This document shows, piece after piece, positions 36,125 to 45,178 of a DNA stretch of 64,000 nt (positions are counted from its first letter, which is position 1; every line of letters starts with the position of its first letter). A program made the translations under genes and the position numbers. Below the pieces are notes generated by a model, which saw only the letters and a program-made list of their open reading frames with translations, had not been told where the DNA came from and ran no database searches. The stretch is from Hyphomicrobiales bacterium. Lineage in GTDB: Bacteria; Pseudomonadota; Alphaproteobacteria; Rhizobiales; Aestuariivirgaceae. The stretch lies in contig JADJVV010000001.1 of the NCBI GenBank assembly GCA_016710435.1, positions 3,184,501 to 3,248,500 of the forward strand. The letters are read 5' to 3'.

Positions 36125-37429
36125 TTACTCTGCAGCATGGCGCACCGCGCCATCCTTGTCGGATCGGTAGGTATAGGCTTCCAGCCGCTGTTCGATGACC
36201 GGGCGGAAATGATTGATCAGGCCCTGCACCGGCCACGCCGCGGCATCGCCGAGCGCGCAGATGGTGTGACCTTCGATCTGCTTGGTCACGTCGAACAGCA
36301 TGTCGATCTCGCGCTTTTCGGCGCGGCCTTCGCTCATGCGGGTGAGGACGCGCCACATCCAGCCCGTGCCTTCGCGGCAGGGCGTGCACTGCCCGCAGGA
36401 CTCGTGCTTGTAGAAATAGGAGAGCCGCGCAATCGTGCGGATGAGGTCGGTGGACTTGTCCATGACGATCACCGCCGCCGTGCCGAGGCCCGACTTCAGC
36501 TTCATCAGCGAGTCAAAATCCATCGGCGTGTCGATGATCTGCGCCGCCGGCACCATGCGCACCGAAGAGCCACCGGGGATGACGGCAAGGAGATTGTCCC
36601 AGCCGCCGCGCACACCGCCGCAATACTTGTCGATCAGTTCGCGGAAGGGAATGCCCATGGCCTCTTCCACGTTGCAAGGCTTGTTCACATGCCCCGAGAT
36701 GCAGAACAGCTTGGTGCCCACGTTGTTCGGATTTCCGATGGAATTGAACCACGTCGCGCCGCGCCGCAGGATCGTGCCCGCAACGGCAATCGACTCGACG
36801 TTGTTCACCGTCGTCGGCGCGCCGTAAAGTCCGACGTTTGCCGGGAACGGCGGCTTCATGCGCGGCTGGCCCTTCTTGCCTTCCAGGCTTTCGAGCATCG
36901 CCGTTTCTTCGCCGCAGATATAGGCGCCCGCACCGTGATGCACCACGATGTCCATGTCCCAGCCATGGATGTTGTTCTTGCCGATCAGGCGGGCTTCATA
37001 GGCCTGGTCCACCGCCGCCTGCAGGCGCTCGCGCTCGCGGATGTATTCGCCGCGCACATAGATGTAGGCCGTGTTGCAGGCCATCGCCATGCCGGCCAGC
37101 AGGCATCCTTCCACGAGGAGATGCGGATCATGGCGCATGATCTCGCGGTCCTTGCAGGTGCCGGGCTCGGATTCATCGGCGTTGACCACAAGGTAGTGCG
37201 GGCGCTCGCCCACCACCTTCGGCATGAACGACCATTTGAGGCCCGTGGGGAAGCCGGCGCCGCCACGGCCACGCAGGCCGCTCGCCTTCACCTCGTTGAC
37301 GATCCAGTCGCGGCCCTTGTCGATGAACGACTTGGTGTCCACCCAGCAGCCGCGCTGCTTGGCCCCTTCCAGGCCCCAGTCATGGAGGCCGTAGAGGTTC
37401 GTGAAGATGCGGTCCTTGTCAGCGAGCAT
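36125..37429 (-). CDS. nuoF: NADH-quinone oxidoreductase subunit F (FMN/NADH site)
   Basis: A 434-residue subunit that takes electrons from NADH. It has the NADH-FMN loop GRGGAGFPTGLKW, the FMN segment AYICGEETAMLESLEG and the N3 cluster motif ESCGQCTPCREG. Length and order fit. It starts 3 bases after the nuoE stop. Confidence 0.97.
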   Translation of the reverse strand: MLADKDRIFTNLYGLHDWGLEGAKQRGCWVDTKSFIDKGRDWIVNEVKASGLRGRGGAGFPTGLKWSFMPKVVGERPHYLVVNADESEPGTCKDREIMRHDPHLLVEGCLLAGMAMACNTAYIYVRGEYIRERERLQAAVDQAYEARLIGKNNIHGWDMDIVVHHGAGAYICGEETAMLESLEGKKGQPRMKPPFPANVGLYGAPTTVNNVESIAVAGTILRRGATWFNSIGNPNNVGTKLFCISGHVNKPCNVEEAMGIPFRELIDKYCGGVRGGWDNLLAVIPGGSSVRMVPAAQIIDTPMDFDSLMKLKSGLGTAAVIVMDKSTDLIRTIARLSYFYKHESCGQCTPCREGTGWMWRVLTRMSEGRAEKREIDMLFDVTKQIEGHTICALGDAAAWPVQGLINHFRPVIEQRLEAYTYRSDKDGAVRHAAE

Positions 37430-37432
37430 GGC

Positions 37433-38758
37433 TTACTTCTTCCCCGGCTTCTCGCCGACAGCCGAATCCGGCCGCCAGCCCTTCGCCAGCTTCTTGGCTT
37501 GCTTGATCCATTCGTCGCGCTTGGCGCGGCCCTTGAAACCTTCCAGGCGTTCGTCCACCCAGGCCAGCTCCTTGGCCGACCACGAGGCGATCTGCTCGAA
37601 ATGCCAGATGCCCATCTTGTTGAGCAGCTTTTCCAGTGCCGGGCCAACGCCCCAGATGATCTTGAGATCGTCCGCCTTGCCACGCGCCTTTGAGAGCAAC
37701 TCGGGGCGGCCTTCGATGTCCTTGGCGGCGGACTTGATCACGCCCCTGGCGGGCTGCTCGTCCTTCGGAGCCCTGGTCGCCGCCTTCACCACTTTGTCGT
37801 TGGTGGTGCGAACGATGCCCGTTTCGGCCTGGGCCTTTTCCGTCGTCACCGTGCCAGGGGCGGCGGACTTGATCTCGCGCTGCACGGTTTCCTCGCGCTG
37901 CGCTTCCGTCACCTTGGCGGCAAGCGTCACGGGACGGATGTCTTCCTTGAGCGGCTTGGCCTCGGCAGGCGCCGGCATGGGAATCTTCGTCTGCGGTGCC
38001 GGAGCAGCAACGGGCGTCACGGAGGCAGGAGCAACCGCCGCAGGTGCAGGTGCAGCCGGAGCCGCAGGTGCAGCCGGAGCGGCGGCAGGCGGTGGCGCTG
38101 CCGGAGGCGGAGGCGGTGGAGCTTCCACGCGCTTGAACGTGCGTTGCCCCTTGTAGAGCGCCGTGTCGGTCAGCGCGATCGCACCACCTTCAGGCGCCGA
38201 ATGCTGCCGGTCGATCTGCGTGCCCGATTTCACCTTCTTGCCTGCCGACAGGTCGTCGATCAGCTGCGCAAGAGAATCCGGCGTCAGGTCTTCGTAGGTG
38301 TCCTTGAACACCTGCACCATCGGTGCATTCACGCAGGAGCCGAGGCATTCCACCTCTTCCCACGACAGATTGCCGTCCGCCGTGACGTGATGCGGCTCGG
38401 AATGGATCTTGTTCTTGCAGACCTTGATGAGCTCTTCCGCACCGCGCAACTGGCAGGCAATCGTGCCGCACACCTGCACATGGGCGCGCCGTCCGACGGG
38501 AGAAAGCTGGAACATCGTGTAGAAGGTCGCCACCTCCAGCACGCGGATATAGGCCATGCCCAGCATGTCGGCCACGTATTCGATGGCCGCGCGCGTGGTC
38601 CAGCCTTCCTGCTCCTGTGCCCGCCACAACAACGGGATCACGGCGGAGGCCTGTTTGCCTGCGGGGTATTTGGAAATGGTCTGCTTCGCCCAGGCCAGAT
38701 TGTCCGGCGAGAACGCAAAGCTGTCGGGTTGAATGGGATCGAGACGACGGACGCTCAC
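37433..38758 (-). CDS. nuoE: NADH-quinone oxidoreductase subunit E with long C-terminal extension
   Basis: A 441-residue protein, about 2.5 times the usual NuoE length. Residues about 1-175 are the thioredoxin-like N1a subunit with VCGTIAC and ECLGSC as [2Fe-2S] ligands. Residues about 210-260 are almost only Pro and Ala. The C-terminal domain (about 360-441) contains IIWGVGPALEKLLNKMGIWH, a helix-hairpin-helix-type motif, then FEQIASWSAKELAWVDERL. Such extended NuoE proteins are found in Hyphomicrobiales; the role of the tail is unknown. The start is GTG, overlapping the nuoD stop (GTGA). Confidence 0.93.
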   Translation of the reverse strand: MSVRRLDPIQPDSFAFSPDNLAWAKQTISKYPAGKQASAVIPLLWRAQEQEGWTTRAAIEYVADMLGMAYIRVLEVATFYTMFQLSPVGRRAHVQVCGTIACQLRGAEELIKVCKNKIHSEPHHVTADGNLSWEEVECLGSCVNAPMVQVFKDTYEDLTPDSLAQLIDDLSAGKKVKSGTQIDRQHSAPEGGAIALTDTALYKGQRTFKRVEAPPPPPPAAPPPAAAPAAPAAPAAPAPAAVAPASVTPVAAPAPQTKIPMPAPAEAKPLKEDIRPVTLAAKVTEAQREETVQREIKSAAPGTVTTEKAQAETGIVRTTNDKVVKAATRAPKDEQPARGVIKSAAKDIEGRPELLSKARGKADDLKIIWGVGPALEKLLNKMGIWHFEQIASWSAKELAWVDERLEGFKGRAKRDEWIKQAKKLAKGWRPDSAVGEKPGKK

Positions 38759-39945
38759 CGGTCCACCTCACCAAAAACAATATCAAGGGAGCCAAGTACG
38801 GCGGAAATGTCGGCGAGCATGTGCCCCCGGCAAAGATGGTCCATGGCCTGCAAATGGGCAAAGCCCGGGGCGCGCAAACGGCAGCGGTACGGCTTGTTCG
38901 TGCCGTCGCTCACCAGATAGACGCCGAACTCGCCCTTGGGCGCTTCGACGGCGGCATAGACTTCGCCTGCCGGAACCTTGTAGCCTTCGGTGTAGAGCTT
39001 GAAGTGATGGATCAGCGCTTCCATCGAACGCTTCATCTCGCCACGCTTGGGTGGCACCACCTTGCCGTCCGTGGATGACACCGCGCCCTGCCCCTCGGCG
39101 GACGACAGCTTGTTCACGCACTGCTTCATGATCTTCACCGACTCGCGCATTTCCTGCACGCGGATCAGGTAACGGTCGAAGTTGTCGCCGTTCTTGCCAA
39201 TGGGAATGTCGAAATCGAGTTCCGAATAGCACTCGTAGGGCTGCGACTTGCGCAGGTCCCAGGCGGCACCGCTGCCGCGCACCATCACGCCAGAGAAGCC
39301 CCAGGCGAAGGCTTCCTCCAGCGAGACAACGCCGATGTCGACGTTGCGCTGTTTGAAGATGCGGTTGCCTGTCAGCAGGCTTTCGATATCGTCCAGCACC
39401 TTGGGATGCGTGTCACAGAAATGGCCGATGTCGTCGATCAGCTTCTGCGGCAGGTCCTGGTGCACGCCGCCGGGGCGCACATAGGCCGCATGCATGCGGC
39501 TGCCGCTCGCGCGCTCATAGAACACCATCAGCTTTTCGCGCTCTTCAAAGCCCCACAACGGCGGCGTGAGGGCGCCGACGTCCATGGCCTGCGTGGTGAC
39601 GTTGAGGAGATGTGACAGCAACCGGCCGATTTCGGAGTAAAGAACCCGGATCAACTGCCCCCGCTTGGGCACTGAAATACCAAGCAATTTCTCCGTCGCC
39701 AAGGCGAAGGCATGCTCCTGGTTCATCGGTGCGCAATAATCCAGCCGGTCGAAATACGGCACCGCCTGCAAATACGTCTTCTGCTCGATCAGCTTTTCCG
39801 TGCCGCGATGCAAGAGGCCGATATGCGGATCAACGCGGGTGACCACCTCGCCATCAAGGTCCAGCACCATGCGCAACACGCCGTGCGCCGCGGGATGCTG
39901 CGGGCCGAAGTTGATCGAGAAACTGCGGGTGGAAACTTCGCTCAT
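38755..39945 (-). CDS. nuoD: NADH-quinone oxidoreductase subunit D
   Basis: A 396-residue quinone-site subunit related to [NiFe] hydrogenase large subunits. Motifs: FGPQHPAAHGVLRMVLDLDGE, RLDYCAPMNQEHAFALATEK, GVMVRGSGAAWDLRKSQPYE and the C-terminal CRGHMLADISAVLGSLDIVFGEVDR. The ATG at 39945 overlaps the nuoC stop; a GTG one codon earlier is a possible start. Confidence 0.97.
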   Translation of the reverse strand: MSEVSTRSFSINFGPQHPAAHGVLRMVLDLDGEVVTRVDPHIGLLHRGTEKLIEQKTYLQAVPYFDRLDYCAPMNQEHAFALATEKLLGISVPKRGQLIRVLYSEIGRLLSHLLNVTTQAMDVGALTPPLWGFEEREKLMVFYERASGSRMHAAYVRPGGVHQDLPQKLIDDIGHFCDTHPKVLDDIESLLTGNRIFKQRNVDIGVVSLEEAFAWGFSGVMVRGSGAAWDLRKSQPYECYSELDFDIPIGKNGDNFDRYLIRVQEMRESVKIMKQCVNKLSSAEGQGAVSSTDGKVVPPKRGEMKRSMEALIHHFKLYTEGYKVPAGEVYAAVEAPKGEFGVYLVSDGTNKPYRCRLRAPGFAHLQAMDHLCRGHMLADISAVLGSLDIVFGEVDR

Positions 39946-40544
39946 CACTTCGCCTTTTCATCGCCCGGCAGCACATAGGTCGTGCCTTCCCAGGGCGAGA
40001 GATAGTCAAACTGCCGGAACTCCTGCACCAGCTTCACGGGCTCGTAGACAACGCGCTTCTGTTCGTCGTCGTAACGCACCTCGACATAGCCTGTGGTCGG
40101 GAAATCCTTTCGCAGCGGATGACCCTGAAACCCGTAGTCGGTGAGCATGCGGCGCAAATCCGGGTGGCCCGCGAACACAATGCCGTACATGTCGTAGGCC
40201 TCGCGCTCGAACCAGTTGGCACCCGGGAAAATCGAAACTGCCGACGGCACGTCGTCGGCCTCGCCTGCTTCCACCTTCACCCGTACGCGCAGGTTCTTGT
40301 AGGGGCTGAGCAGGTGATAGACGACGTCGAAGCGCTTCTCGCGCTCAGGATAATCCGCCGCCGTGATGTCGATGAAACTCACGAAGAGGCACTCCGCATC
40401 GTCGCGAAGGAAGGTCAGCACATCGAGAATGCGGCTCCGCTCGGCAATGAGCGTCAACTCGCCATAGGCGATGGTGCCGGAGACGAGGGCATCGCCCAAC
40501 CGGGCCTTGGCATGATCTGAGAGGGCGGAGAGTTTTTCAGACAT
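39945..40544 (-). CDS. nuoC: NADH-quinone oxidoreductase subunit C
   Basis: A 199-residue peripheral subunit. Motifs: FIDITAADYPEREKRFDVVYH, WFEREAYDMYGIVFAGHPDL and RRMLTDYGFQGHPLRKDFP, the 30-kDa subunit signature. It starts 1 base after the nuoB stop and overlaps nuoD. Confidence 0.97.
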   Translation of the reverse strand: MSEKLSALSDHAKARLGDALVSGTIAYGELTLIAERSRILDVLTFLRDDAECLFVSFIDITAADYPEREKRFDVVYHLLSPYKNLRVRVKVEAGEADDVPSAVSIFPGANWFEREAYDMYGIVFAGHPDLRRMLTDYGFQGHPLRKDFPTTGYVEVRYDDEQKRVVYEPVKLVQEFRQFDYLSPWEGTTYVLPGDEKAK

Positions 40545-40545
40545 G

Positions 40546-41070
40546 TCAGCGCTCGATCGTTCCGGTGCGGCGGATCTTCTTCTGCAGCATCAGCACGCCG
40601 TAGAGCAGCGCCTCGGCCGTGGGCGGGCAGCCCGGAATGTAGATATCGACCGGCACGATGCGGTCGCAGCCGCGCACCACCGAATACGAATAGTGATAGT
40701 AGCCGCCACCATTGGCACAGGAACCCATGGAGATCACATAGCGCGGCTCCGGCATCTGGTCGTAGACCTTGCGCAGCGCCGGGGCCATCTTGTTGGTCAG
40801 CGTGCCGGCGACGATCATCACGTCCGACTGGCGGGGCGATGCGCGCGGCGCGAAGCCGAAGCGTTCCACGTCATAACGCGGCATGGAGGTGTGCATCATT
40901 TCAACCGCGCAGCAGGCGAGGCCGAAGGTCATCCACATCAGTGAACCCGTGCGGGCCCAGTTGATCAGGTCATCCGACGTCGTGACGAGGAACCCCTTGT
41001 CGGCGAGCTCCGCGTTGATCTCGGTAAAATACTCACGCTGCTCGGGTGTTGCGGTTTCGATCAATCCCAT
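40546..41070 (-). CDS. nuoB: NADH-quinone oxidoreductase subunit B (cluster N2)
   Basis: A 174-residue subunit carrying the last Fe-S cluster N2. Ligands: GLACCAVEMM, GSCANGGGYY and PGCPPTAEALLYG. The ATG at 41070 overlaps the end of nuoA by 10 bases. A GTG-type start at 41091 lacks support. Confidence 0.97.
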   Translation of the reverse strand: MGLIETATPEQREYFTEINAELADKGFLVTTSDDLINWARTGSLMWMTFGLACCAVEMMHTSMPRYDVERFGFAPRASPRQSDVMIVAGTLTNKMAPALRKVYDQMPEPRYVISMGSCANGGGYYHYSYSVVRGCDRIVPVDIYIPGCPPTAEALLYGVLMLQKKIRRTGTIER

Positions 41071-41426
41071 TCGAGCGCACCTTTCCGCCATTCATAGATG
41101 AAGCCGATGGTCAGCACGGCGAGGAAGATCATCATCGACCAGAAGCCGAACACGCCGATCTTGCCGAGGCTCACCGCCCACGGGAACAGGAAGGCCACTT
41201 CCAGGTCGAAGATGATGAAGAGGATGGAGACGAGATAGAAGCGCACGTCGAACTTCATGCGCGCATCGTCGAAGGCATTGAACCCGCATTCATAGGCCGA
41301 GAGTTTCTCGGGATCGGGCTTGCGATAGGCAATCAGCATGGGCGCGATCATCAGCGCCAGCGCGATGAATGTTGCGATTCCCATGAAGATCGCAATGGGC
41401 AGATAAGATTGCAGAAGTTCCGGCAT
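41061..41426 (-). CDS. nuoA: NADH-quinone oxidoreductase subunit A
   Basis: A 121-residue, three-helix subunit, first gene of the operon. It has the conserved loop YECGFNAFDDARMKFDVRFYLV and IIFDLEVAFLFPW. A promoter-like CTTGCA-17-CTACCA lies about 50-75 bases upstream. The ATG at 41426 is preceded by the leader region after the tRNA-Asp terminator. Confidence 0.96.
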   Translation of the reverse strand: MPELLQSYLPIAIFMGIATFIALALMIAPMLIAYRKPDPEKLSAYECGFNAFDDARMKFDVRFYLVSILFIIFDLEVAFLFPWAVSLGKIGVFGFWSMMIFLAVLTIGFIYEWRKGALEWD

Positions 41427-41474
41427 GACCCCTCGGCACCGGGGGTCGTTGGACTCGCCCCCAATCTGCCGCGT

Positions 41475-41503
41475 TGGTAGCGCAGCGCACAGGTGCCTGC
41501 AAG
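41475..41503 (-). promoter_or_regulatory. Predicted promoter of the nuo operon
   Basis: On the minus strand, CTTGCA (41503-41498), 17 bases, CTACCA (41480-41475) resembles the alphaproteobacterial housekeeping promoter (CTTGAC-N17-CTATAT). The start site would give a leader of about 40 bases. It is a pattern match only. Confidence 0.4.
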
Positions 41504-41577
41504 GTTTTATGGCCGTTTTGTGCGCGGCAAAATGCAACTGTATCAGAACCCTGCGCCCGTCCTGCACGGTCCGGAAA

Positions 41578-41605
41578 AGCAAAAGGCTGCCCGAAGGCAG
41601 CCTCT
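41578..41605 (-). terminator. Intrinsic terminator downstream of tRNA-Asp
   Basis: On the minus strand, GGCTGCC-TTCG-GGCAGCC forms a perfect tetraloop hairpin followed by TTTTGCTTTT. It separates the tRNA-Asp transcript from the nuo operon downstream. Confidence 0.9.
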
Positions 41606-41622
41606 TGATTGCAACCAGTAAA

Positions 41623-41699
41623 TGGCGCGAGTGACGGGGCTCGAACCCGCGACCTTCGGCGTGACAGGCCGACGCTCTAACCAACTGAGCTACACCCGC
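41623..41699 (-). tRNA. tRNA-Asp (GTC)
   Basis: The minus strand reads GCGGGTG (acceptor), TAGCTCAGTTGGTTAGAGC (D arm), a stem TCGGC, loop CTGTCAC, stem GCCGA, then GCGGGTTCGAGCCCCGT (T arm) and CACTCGC with a G discriminator and an encoded CCA. Position 34-36 is GTC, so it reads GAC/GAT codons for aspartate. One G-T wobble pair lies in the acceptor stem. It is transcribed towards the nuo operon and ends at its own terminator. Confidence 0.97.
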
Positions 41700-41754
41700 T
41701 TGGGTGGGCGCCGAATAGAGGGGCATCCCCACCCTGTCAAGCGGGTTCCGAAAA

Positions 41755-42225
41755 TTAGAACGATGAACCGTCCTTTTTGACGAACTTGTATTTTCCGCCG
41801 TCCGGCAGGGCCTTCATGTCGATGTCGCTGTAGTGGGCGATTTCACCCTCTTTCCGCGATCCCACCTCAAGATACAGCGCCCGTTTCGACGTGCGGTTCT
41901 GCAGGCAATGACCGTTGCCGTTTCCGGCCTTGAAGCCCGCGCACATGCCGGGCGTGAGCACGTGTTCGCCGGAATCATCCACCAGAACCAGTTCCCCTTC
42001 CAGCACGTAGACGAACTCGTCTTCCTGCTCGTGCCAGTGCCGTTGCGCCGACCATGAGCCAGGCTCGATCACCGCCAGGTTCACGCCAAACTGGTCCAGG
42101 CCGAACTGGTCCCCCAGCACATACTTGGCCCGTCCGATGCACGGCGCATTGTGCGGCGCCGGATAACGCGACCCCCGCCGCGGTTCCCCCGACATGGCGA
42201 CGGCGGTGGATGGCGTTTTCGTCAT
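41755..42225 (-). CDS. Cupin-domain protein
   Basis: A 156-residue protein with a central single cupin barrel (about 50-125). Metal-binding motif 1 reads HWHEQEDEFVYVLEGE and motif 2 the segment around NGNGHCLQN. Family members are often metal-dependent isomerases, oxygenases or regulators; the substrate is unknown. The start overlaps the stop of the upstream NifU-like gene by 4 bases. Confidence 0.8.
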   Translation of the reverse strand: MTKTPSTAVAMSGEPRRGSRYPAPHNAPCIGRAKYVLGDQFGLDQFGVNLAVIEPGSWSAQRHWHEQEDEFVYVLEGELVLVDDSGEHVLTPGMCAGFKAGNGNGHCLQNRTSKRALYLEVGSRKEGEIAHYSDIDMKALPDGGKYKFVKKDGSSF

Positions 42226-42665
42226 GCAGGCTCCTTTTCCTTCGCCTCGATCTGGTTCACGGCATCCACAACCGCATCAAACGTCAGCAGCGTGGAGGCA
42301 TGGCGCGCCTTGAAGTCGCGCACCGGCAGCAGCGCTTCGCAATCTGCCCAGCGCCCGGTGGGCGGAGGCCCCTCCTCTTTCAGCATCTTGTGCATGGTGT
42401 CGCGCAAGGCCTTGAGATCATCCGCACGCGATCCCACCACATGCCGCGCCATGATGGACGAAGACGCCTGCCCCAGCGCGCACGCCTTCACGTCATGGCC
42501 GAAATCGGTAACGACCCCGTCCTGCATCTTCAGGTCCACCGTCACCTTGGAACCACACAATTTGGAGTGTGCAACGGCGGTTGCGTCTGCGTCCGGCAGG
42601 CGCCGCAGCAGTGGAATATCAGCCGCCAATCCCAGAATCTTTTTGTTGTAAACGTCATTGATCAT
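42222..42665 (-). CDS. IscU/NifU-like Fe-S cluster scaffold protein
   Basis: A 147-residue protein. Three conserved cysteines are visible: SKLCGSKV, KACALGQAS and WADCEALLPVRDFKARHAST. This pattern, with the long spacing between Cys 2 and Cys 3, fits SUF-type U proteins that hold nascent Fe-S clusters. No suf or isc genes are near. GGGGTG at 8 bases favours the second of two close ATGs (42665). Confidence 0.85.
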   Translation of the reverse strand: MINDVYNKKILGLAADIPLLRRLPDADATAVAHSKLCGSKVTVDLKMQDGVVTDFGHDVKACALGQASSSIMARHVVGSRADDLKALRDTMHKMLKEEGPPPTGRWADCEALLPVRDFKARHASTLLTFDAVVDAVNQIEAKEKEPA

Positions 42666-42836
42666 GCGCATATCACCCCACGCGGGCAGCCTGCCCTCAT
42701 GGTCCTTAAACCGTCACCTTAGACCATGATATGGGAAGCGAGAATGCTTTCTGAAACAGGCCCCCCTGATCCACGGGCGGCGCGAAGCCGTAGTGTGGAT
42801 ATTCCGGAAACAATACACGCAAGGAATTCCCGCACC

Positions 42837-43445
42837 ATGGACGTCAAGGTTCTCCAGAAGCCCATCGCCAAGCCCGTCACCCGCCCCACCCAGGAGGAGG
42901 CGGAAGCCGCTGTTCGCACGCTCCTTGCCTGGGCCGGCGACAATCCCAACCGTGAAGGCCTGCAGGATACGCCACGCCGCGTCGCCAAGGCCTATCGCGA
43001 GTATTTCTCGGGCTATGAGCAAGACCCGGCAGACATCCTCAACCGCGTCTTCGAGGACGTGGCCGGTTACGACGACATGGTCATGCTGCGCGGCATTCCC
43101 TTCACGTCCCACTGCGAACACCACATCGCGCCCTTCCACGGCCATGTGCATATCGCCTACCTGCCCAACGGTGGCGTCGTGGGTATTTCCAAGCTCGCCC
43201 GCGTGGTGGAAGTCTATGCCCGCCGCCTGCAGACGCAGGAAACCATGACGGCCCAGATCACCAAGGCCGTGCATGAACACCTCGCCGCCCGCGGTGTCGC
43301 CGTCATGATTGAGGCCGTGCACACCTGCATGTCGTCACGCGGCGTCGGCAAGCCTGATGTGACCACCGTCACCACGCAGTTCGCGGGCGAGTTCAAGTCA
43401 AACCCCGTCCTGCAAGCCCGCTTCATGCAGCAGGTAAAGGGCTGA
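42837..43445 (+). CDS. folE: GTP cyclohydrolase I (FolE1)
   Basis: A 202-residue enzyme making 7,8-dihydroneopterin triphosphate from GTP, the first step of folate (and of queuosine) synthesis. Motifs: NREGLQDTPRRVAKAY, FTSHCEHHIAPFHGHVHIAY (zinc Cys/His) and HTCMSSRGV with the other zinc cysteine. AAGGA lies 11 bases before the ATG at 42837. A longer frame from 42726 has no ribosome-binding site. Confidence 0.94.
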   Translation: MDVKVLQKPIAKPVTRPTQEEAEAAVRTLLAWAGDNPNREGLQDTPRRVAKAYREYFSGYEQDPADILNRVFEDVAGYDDMVMLRGIPFTSHCEHHIAPFHGHVHIAYLPNGGVVGISKLARVVEVYARRLQTQETMTAQITKAVHEHLAARGVAVMIEAVHTCMSSRGVGKPDVTTVTTQFAGEFKSNPVLQARFMQQVKG

Positions 43446-43485
43446 GCCGATTGCCTTCTCCTGCCAATGGTGGGAGAAGGGTTCC

Positions 43486-43860
43486 ATGTCCCACGCCCTC
43501 GACGAAACCACTGCTTTTACGCCCAAATTCGATGATCACGGCCTCATCGGCGCCATCGTGCAGGATGCCACGGATGGCACCGTGCTGATGTTCGCCCACA
43601 TGAACGCTGACGCGCTGGACCTCACCCGCAAGACAGGTCTCATCCATTTCTGGAGCCGCTCGCGCAAGAAACTTTGGCTGAAGGGCGAAACCTCGGGCGA
43701 GACCTTCAAGGTGGTCAACCTGCGTATCGATTGCGACCAGGACTGCCTGCTCATCCGCGTCACCCCGCAGGGCAAAGGCAACGCCTGCCACACGGGCCGC
43801 CGCAGTTGTTTCTACCGCACCGTGGAAAAAGACGGGCAACTGGCATTCACGCCAGTCTGA
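43486..43860 (+). CDS. hisI: Phosphoribosyl-AMP cyclohydrolase
   Basis: A 124-residue zinc enzyme of histidine synthesis that opens the purine ring of PR-AMP. Motifs: HFWSRSRKKLWLKGETSG, the metal-binding DCDQDCLLI and NACHTGRRSCFYR. It is the HisI part only, without a fused HisE. GGGAGAAGG precedes the ATG. It follows folE by 40 bases on the same strand. Confidence 0.95.
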   Translation: MSHALDETTAFTPKFDDHGLIGAIVQDATDGTVLMFAHMNADALDLTRKTGLIHFWSRSRKKLWLKGETSGETFKVVNLRIDCDQDCLLIRVTPQGKGNACHTGRRSCFYRTVEKDGQLAFTPV

Positions 43861-43863
43861 GCC

Positions 43864-44298
43864 TCATCCCGCCGTCGCGATATAGGCCTTCATGTCCTCG
43901 GCCTCGCGTTCGATCGCTTCGATGCGGTTCTTCACCACGTCGCCGATCGAGACCATGCCTGAGAGCTTGCCCTCATGCACGACAGGAAGATGGCGGATGC
44001 GATGTTCCGTCATCAGCGCCATCAATTCTGATTCGCTGTCGTTCTCGCGCGCCGTGCGCACGTTGCGCGTCATGATGGCGGAGACTTCGAGGTCCAGCGC
44101 CTTGGCGCCGTCGCGGCCGATATGGCGCACCACGTCACGCTCGGACACAATTCCCTCGATCTTTCCGCCGGCTCCGGTGATCACGACGGCACCGATGCGC
44201 TTCTCGGAGAGCGTACGGGCGATATCGGAAACCTTGGCAGTCGCGGCGGCCGTGATCACGTCACGCCCCTTGGCCTTGAGAATGTGGGAGACAGTCAT
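43864..44298 (-). CDS. CBS-domain-pair protein
   Basis: A 144-residue protein made only of two CBS repeats (about 6-65 and 75-135). GIVSERDVVRHI and GMVSIGDVVKNRIEA are the typical ends of the two repeats. Such stand-alone pairs bind adenosine nucleotides and regulate unknown partners. It converges on hisI with a 3-base gap. Confidence 0.88.
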   Translation of the reverse strand: MTVSHILKAKGRDVITAAATAKVSDIARTLSEKRIGAVVITGAGGKIEGIVSERDVVRHIGRDGAKALDLEVSAIMTRNVRTARENDSESELMALMTEHRIRHLPVVHEGKLSGMVSIGDVVKNRIEAIEREAEDMKAYIATAG

Positions 44299-44334
44299 GC
44301 GTCACCTCCCTGCGCTGACAACAGCTTGAGGCTA

Positions 44335-45096
44335 TCACATCTGCGCGGCTTGTGAAGCGTCCTTGCGCAGCAGCAGGTAAAACATCACGAGGCCTGCAAC
44401 GAAGCCGCCGAGATGGGCTTCCCAGGCAACCACGCCCTCATCCAGCAATGCCGTTCCCGTTGTCGCTTCGCTGGCGCCAGTGACAAGTTGCAGGACAAAG
44501 AACAGCGCCGCGAAGATCAGCGCATTGCGGCTGTGCAACAGGGCCTGGAAAGTGAGCGGCGCCACTGGGGGGCCACCATTCGCCACCCGCGAAAATCCCG
44601 GCGCGTACATGATGGGCATTGCAGCCGCCATGACGCCGGAAACCGCCGCCGAGGCACCGACCATGATGATGAACTGACCCCAGTGCAGAGCCAGCATGGC
44701 GGTGGCACCAGCAATTGCGGCAACGGCCATCAGCACCAGGCTCCGCACATTGCCGAGAACCCGCACCACGGGCGTTGCAAACACCACCAGCCACACGGAG
44801 TTCGCCAGCACATGCATCCAGCTCCCATGGAGGAAGGCATAGGTGAGGAAGCTCCACACCTGCGCCCCTTGCGGCGTCGCCACGCCTTCGCCCGCCAGAC
44901 GCTGCGGAATGAACGAGAAGGCATAGAGCGTCCAGATCTGAACGTCTTCGCCCTCCCAGGCGATGGCCGCGTAAATGGCGATGAGAAGCCCCGCCAGCAC
45001 AAGCACCAGAATCGGCGCGTTGAACATGGGAGGAACCGGGGTTGCATCCGCCTGTGGATTGCGGGGAGTTTCGCGATTTTGGACTGTATCTGGCAC
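44335..45096 (-). CDS. Rhomboid-family intramembrane serine protease
   Basis: A six- to seven-helix membrane protein. Catalytic motifs: HGSWMHVLANSVWL, GASAAVSG (serine) and AHLGGFVAG (histidine of the dyad). Rhomboids cleave membrane helices. The start is uncertain: a GTG at 45096 gives 253 residues with the usual polar N-terminus (ETPRNPQ); an ATG at 45027 gives 230. A longer frame to 45201 would overlap the divergent PAS gene. Confidence 0.85.
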   Translation of the reverse strand: MPDTVQNRETPRNPQADATPVPPMFNAPILVLVLAGLLIAIYAAIAWEGEDVQIWTLYAFSFIPQRLAGEGVATPQGAQVWSFLTYAFLHGSWMHVLANSVWLVVFATPVVRVLGNVRSLVLMAVAAIAGATAMLALHWGQFIIMVGASAAVSGVMAAAMPIMYAPGFSRVANGGPPVAPLTFQALLHSRNALIFAALFFVLQLVTGASEATTGTALLDEGVVAWEAHLGGFVAGLVMFYLLLRKDASQAAQM

Positions 45097-45178
45097 GGTG
45101 GATGCAGCTTCTACACCAATTCGTGCAGGATTGGGACAAGGCTTTGTCTCTCCTGCATTAACGATTGCAGGAGCCGCC

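Noticed and set aside
33948..36170. 740-codon open frame on the plus strand
   Set aside because: Antisense to nuoG; shadow of a GC-rich gene.
38000..38125. Repeat array suspected from GCAGG-rich sequence
   Set aside because: It is the codon repeat for the Pro/Ala linker of NuoE, not a CRISPR or a mobile repeat.
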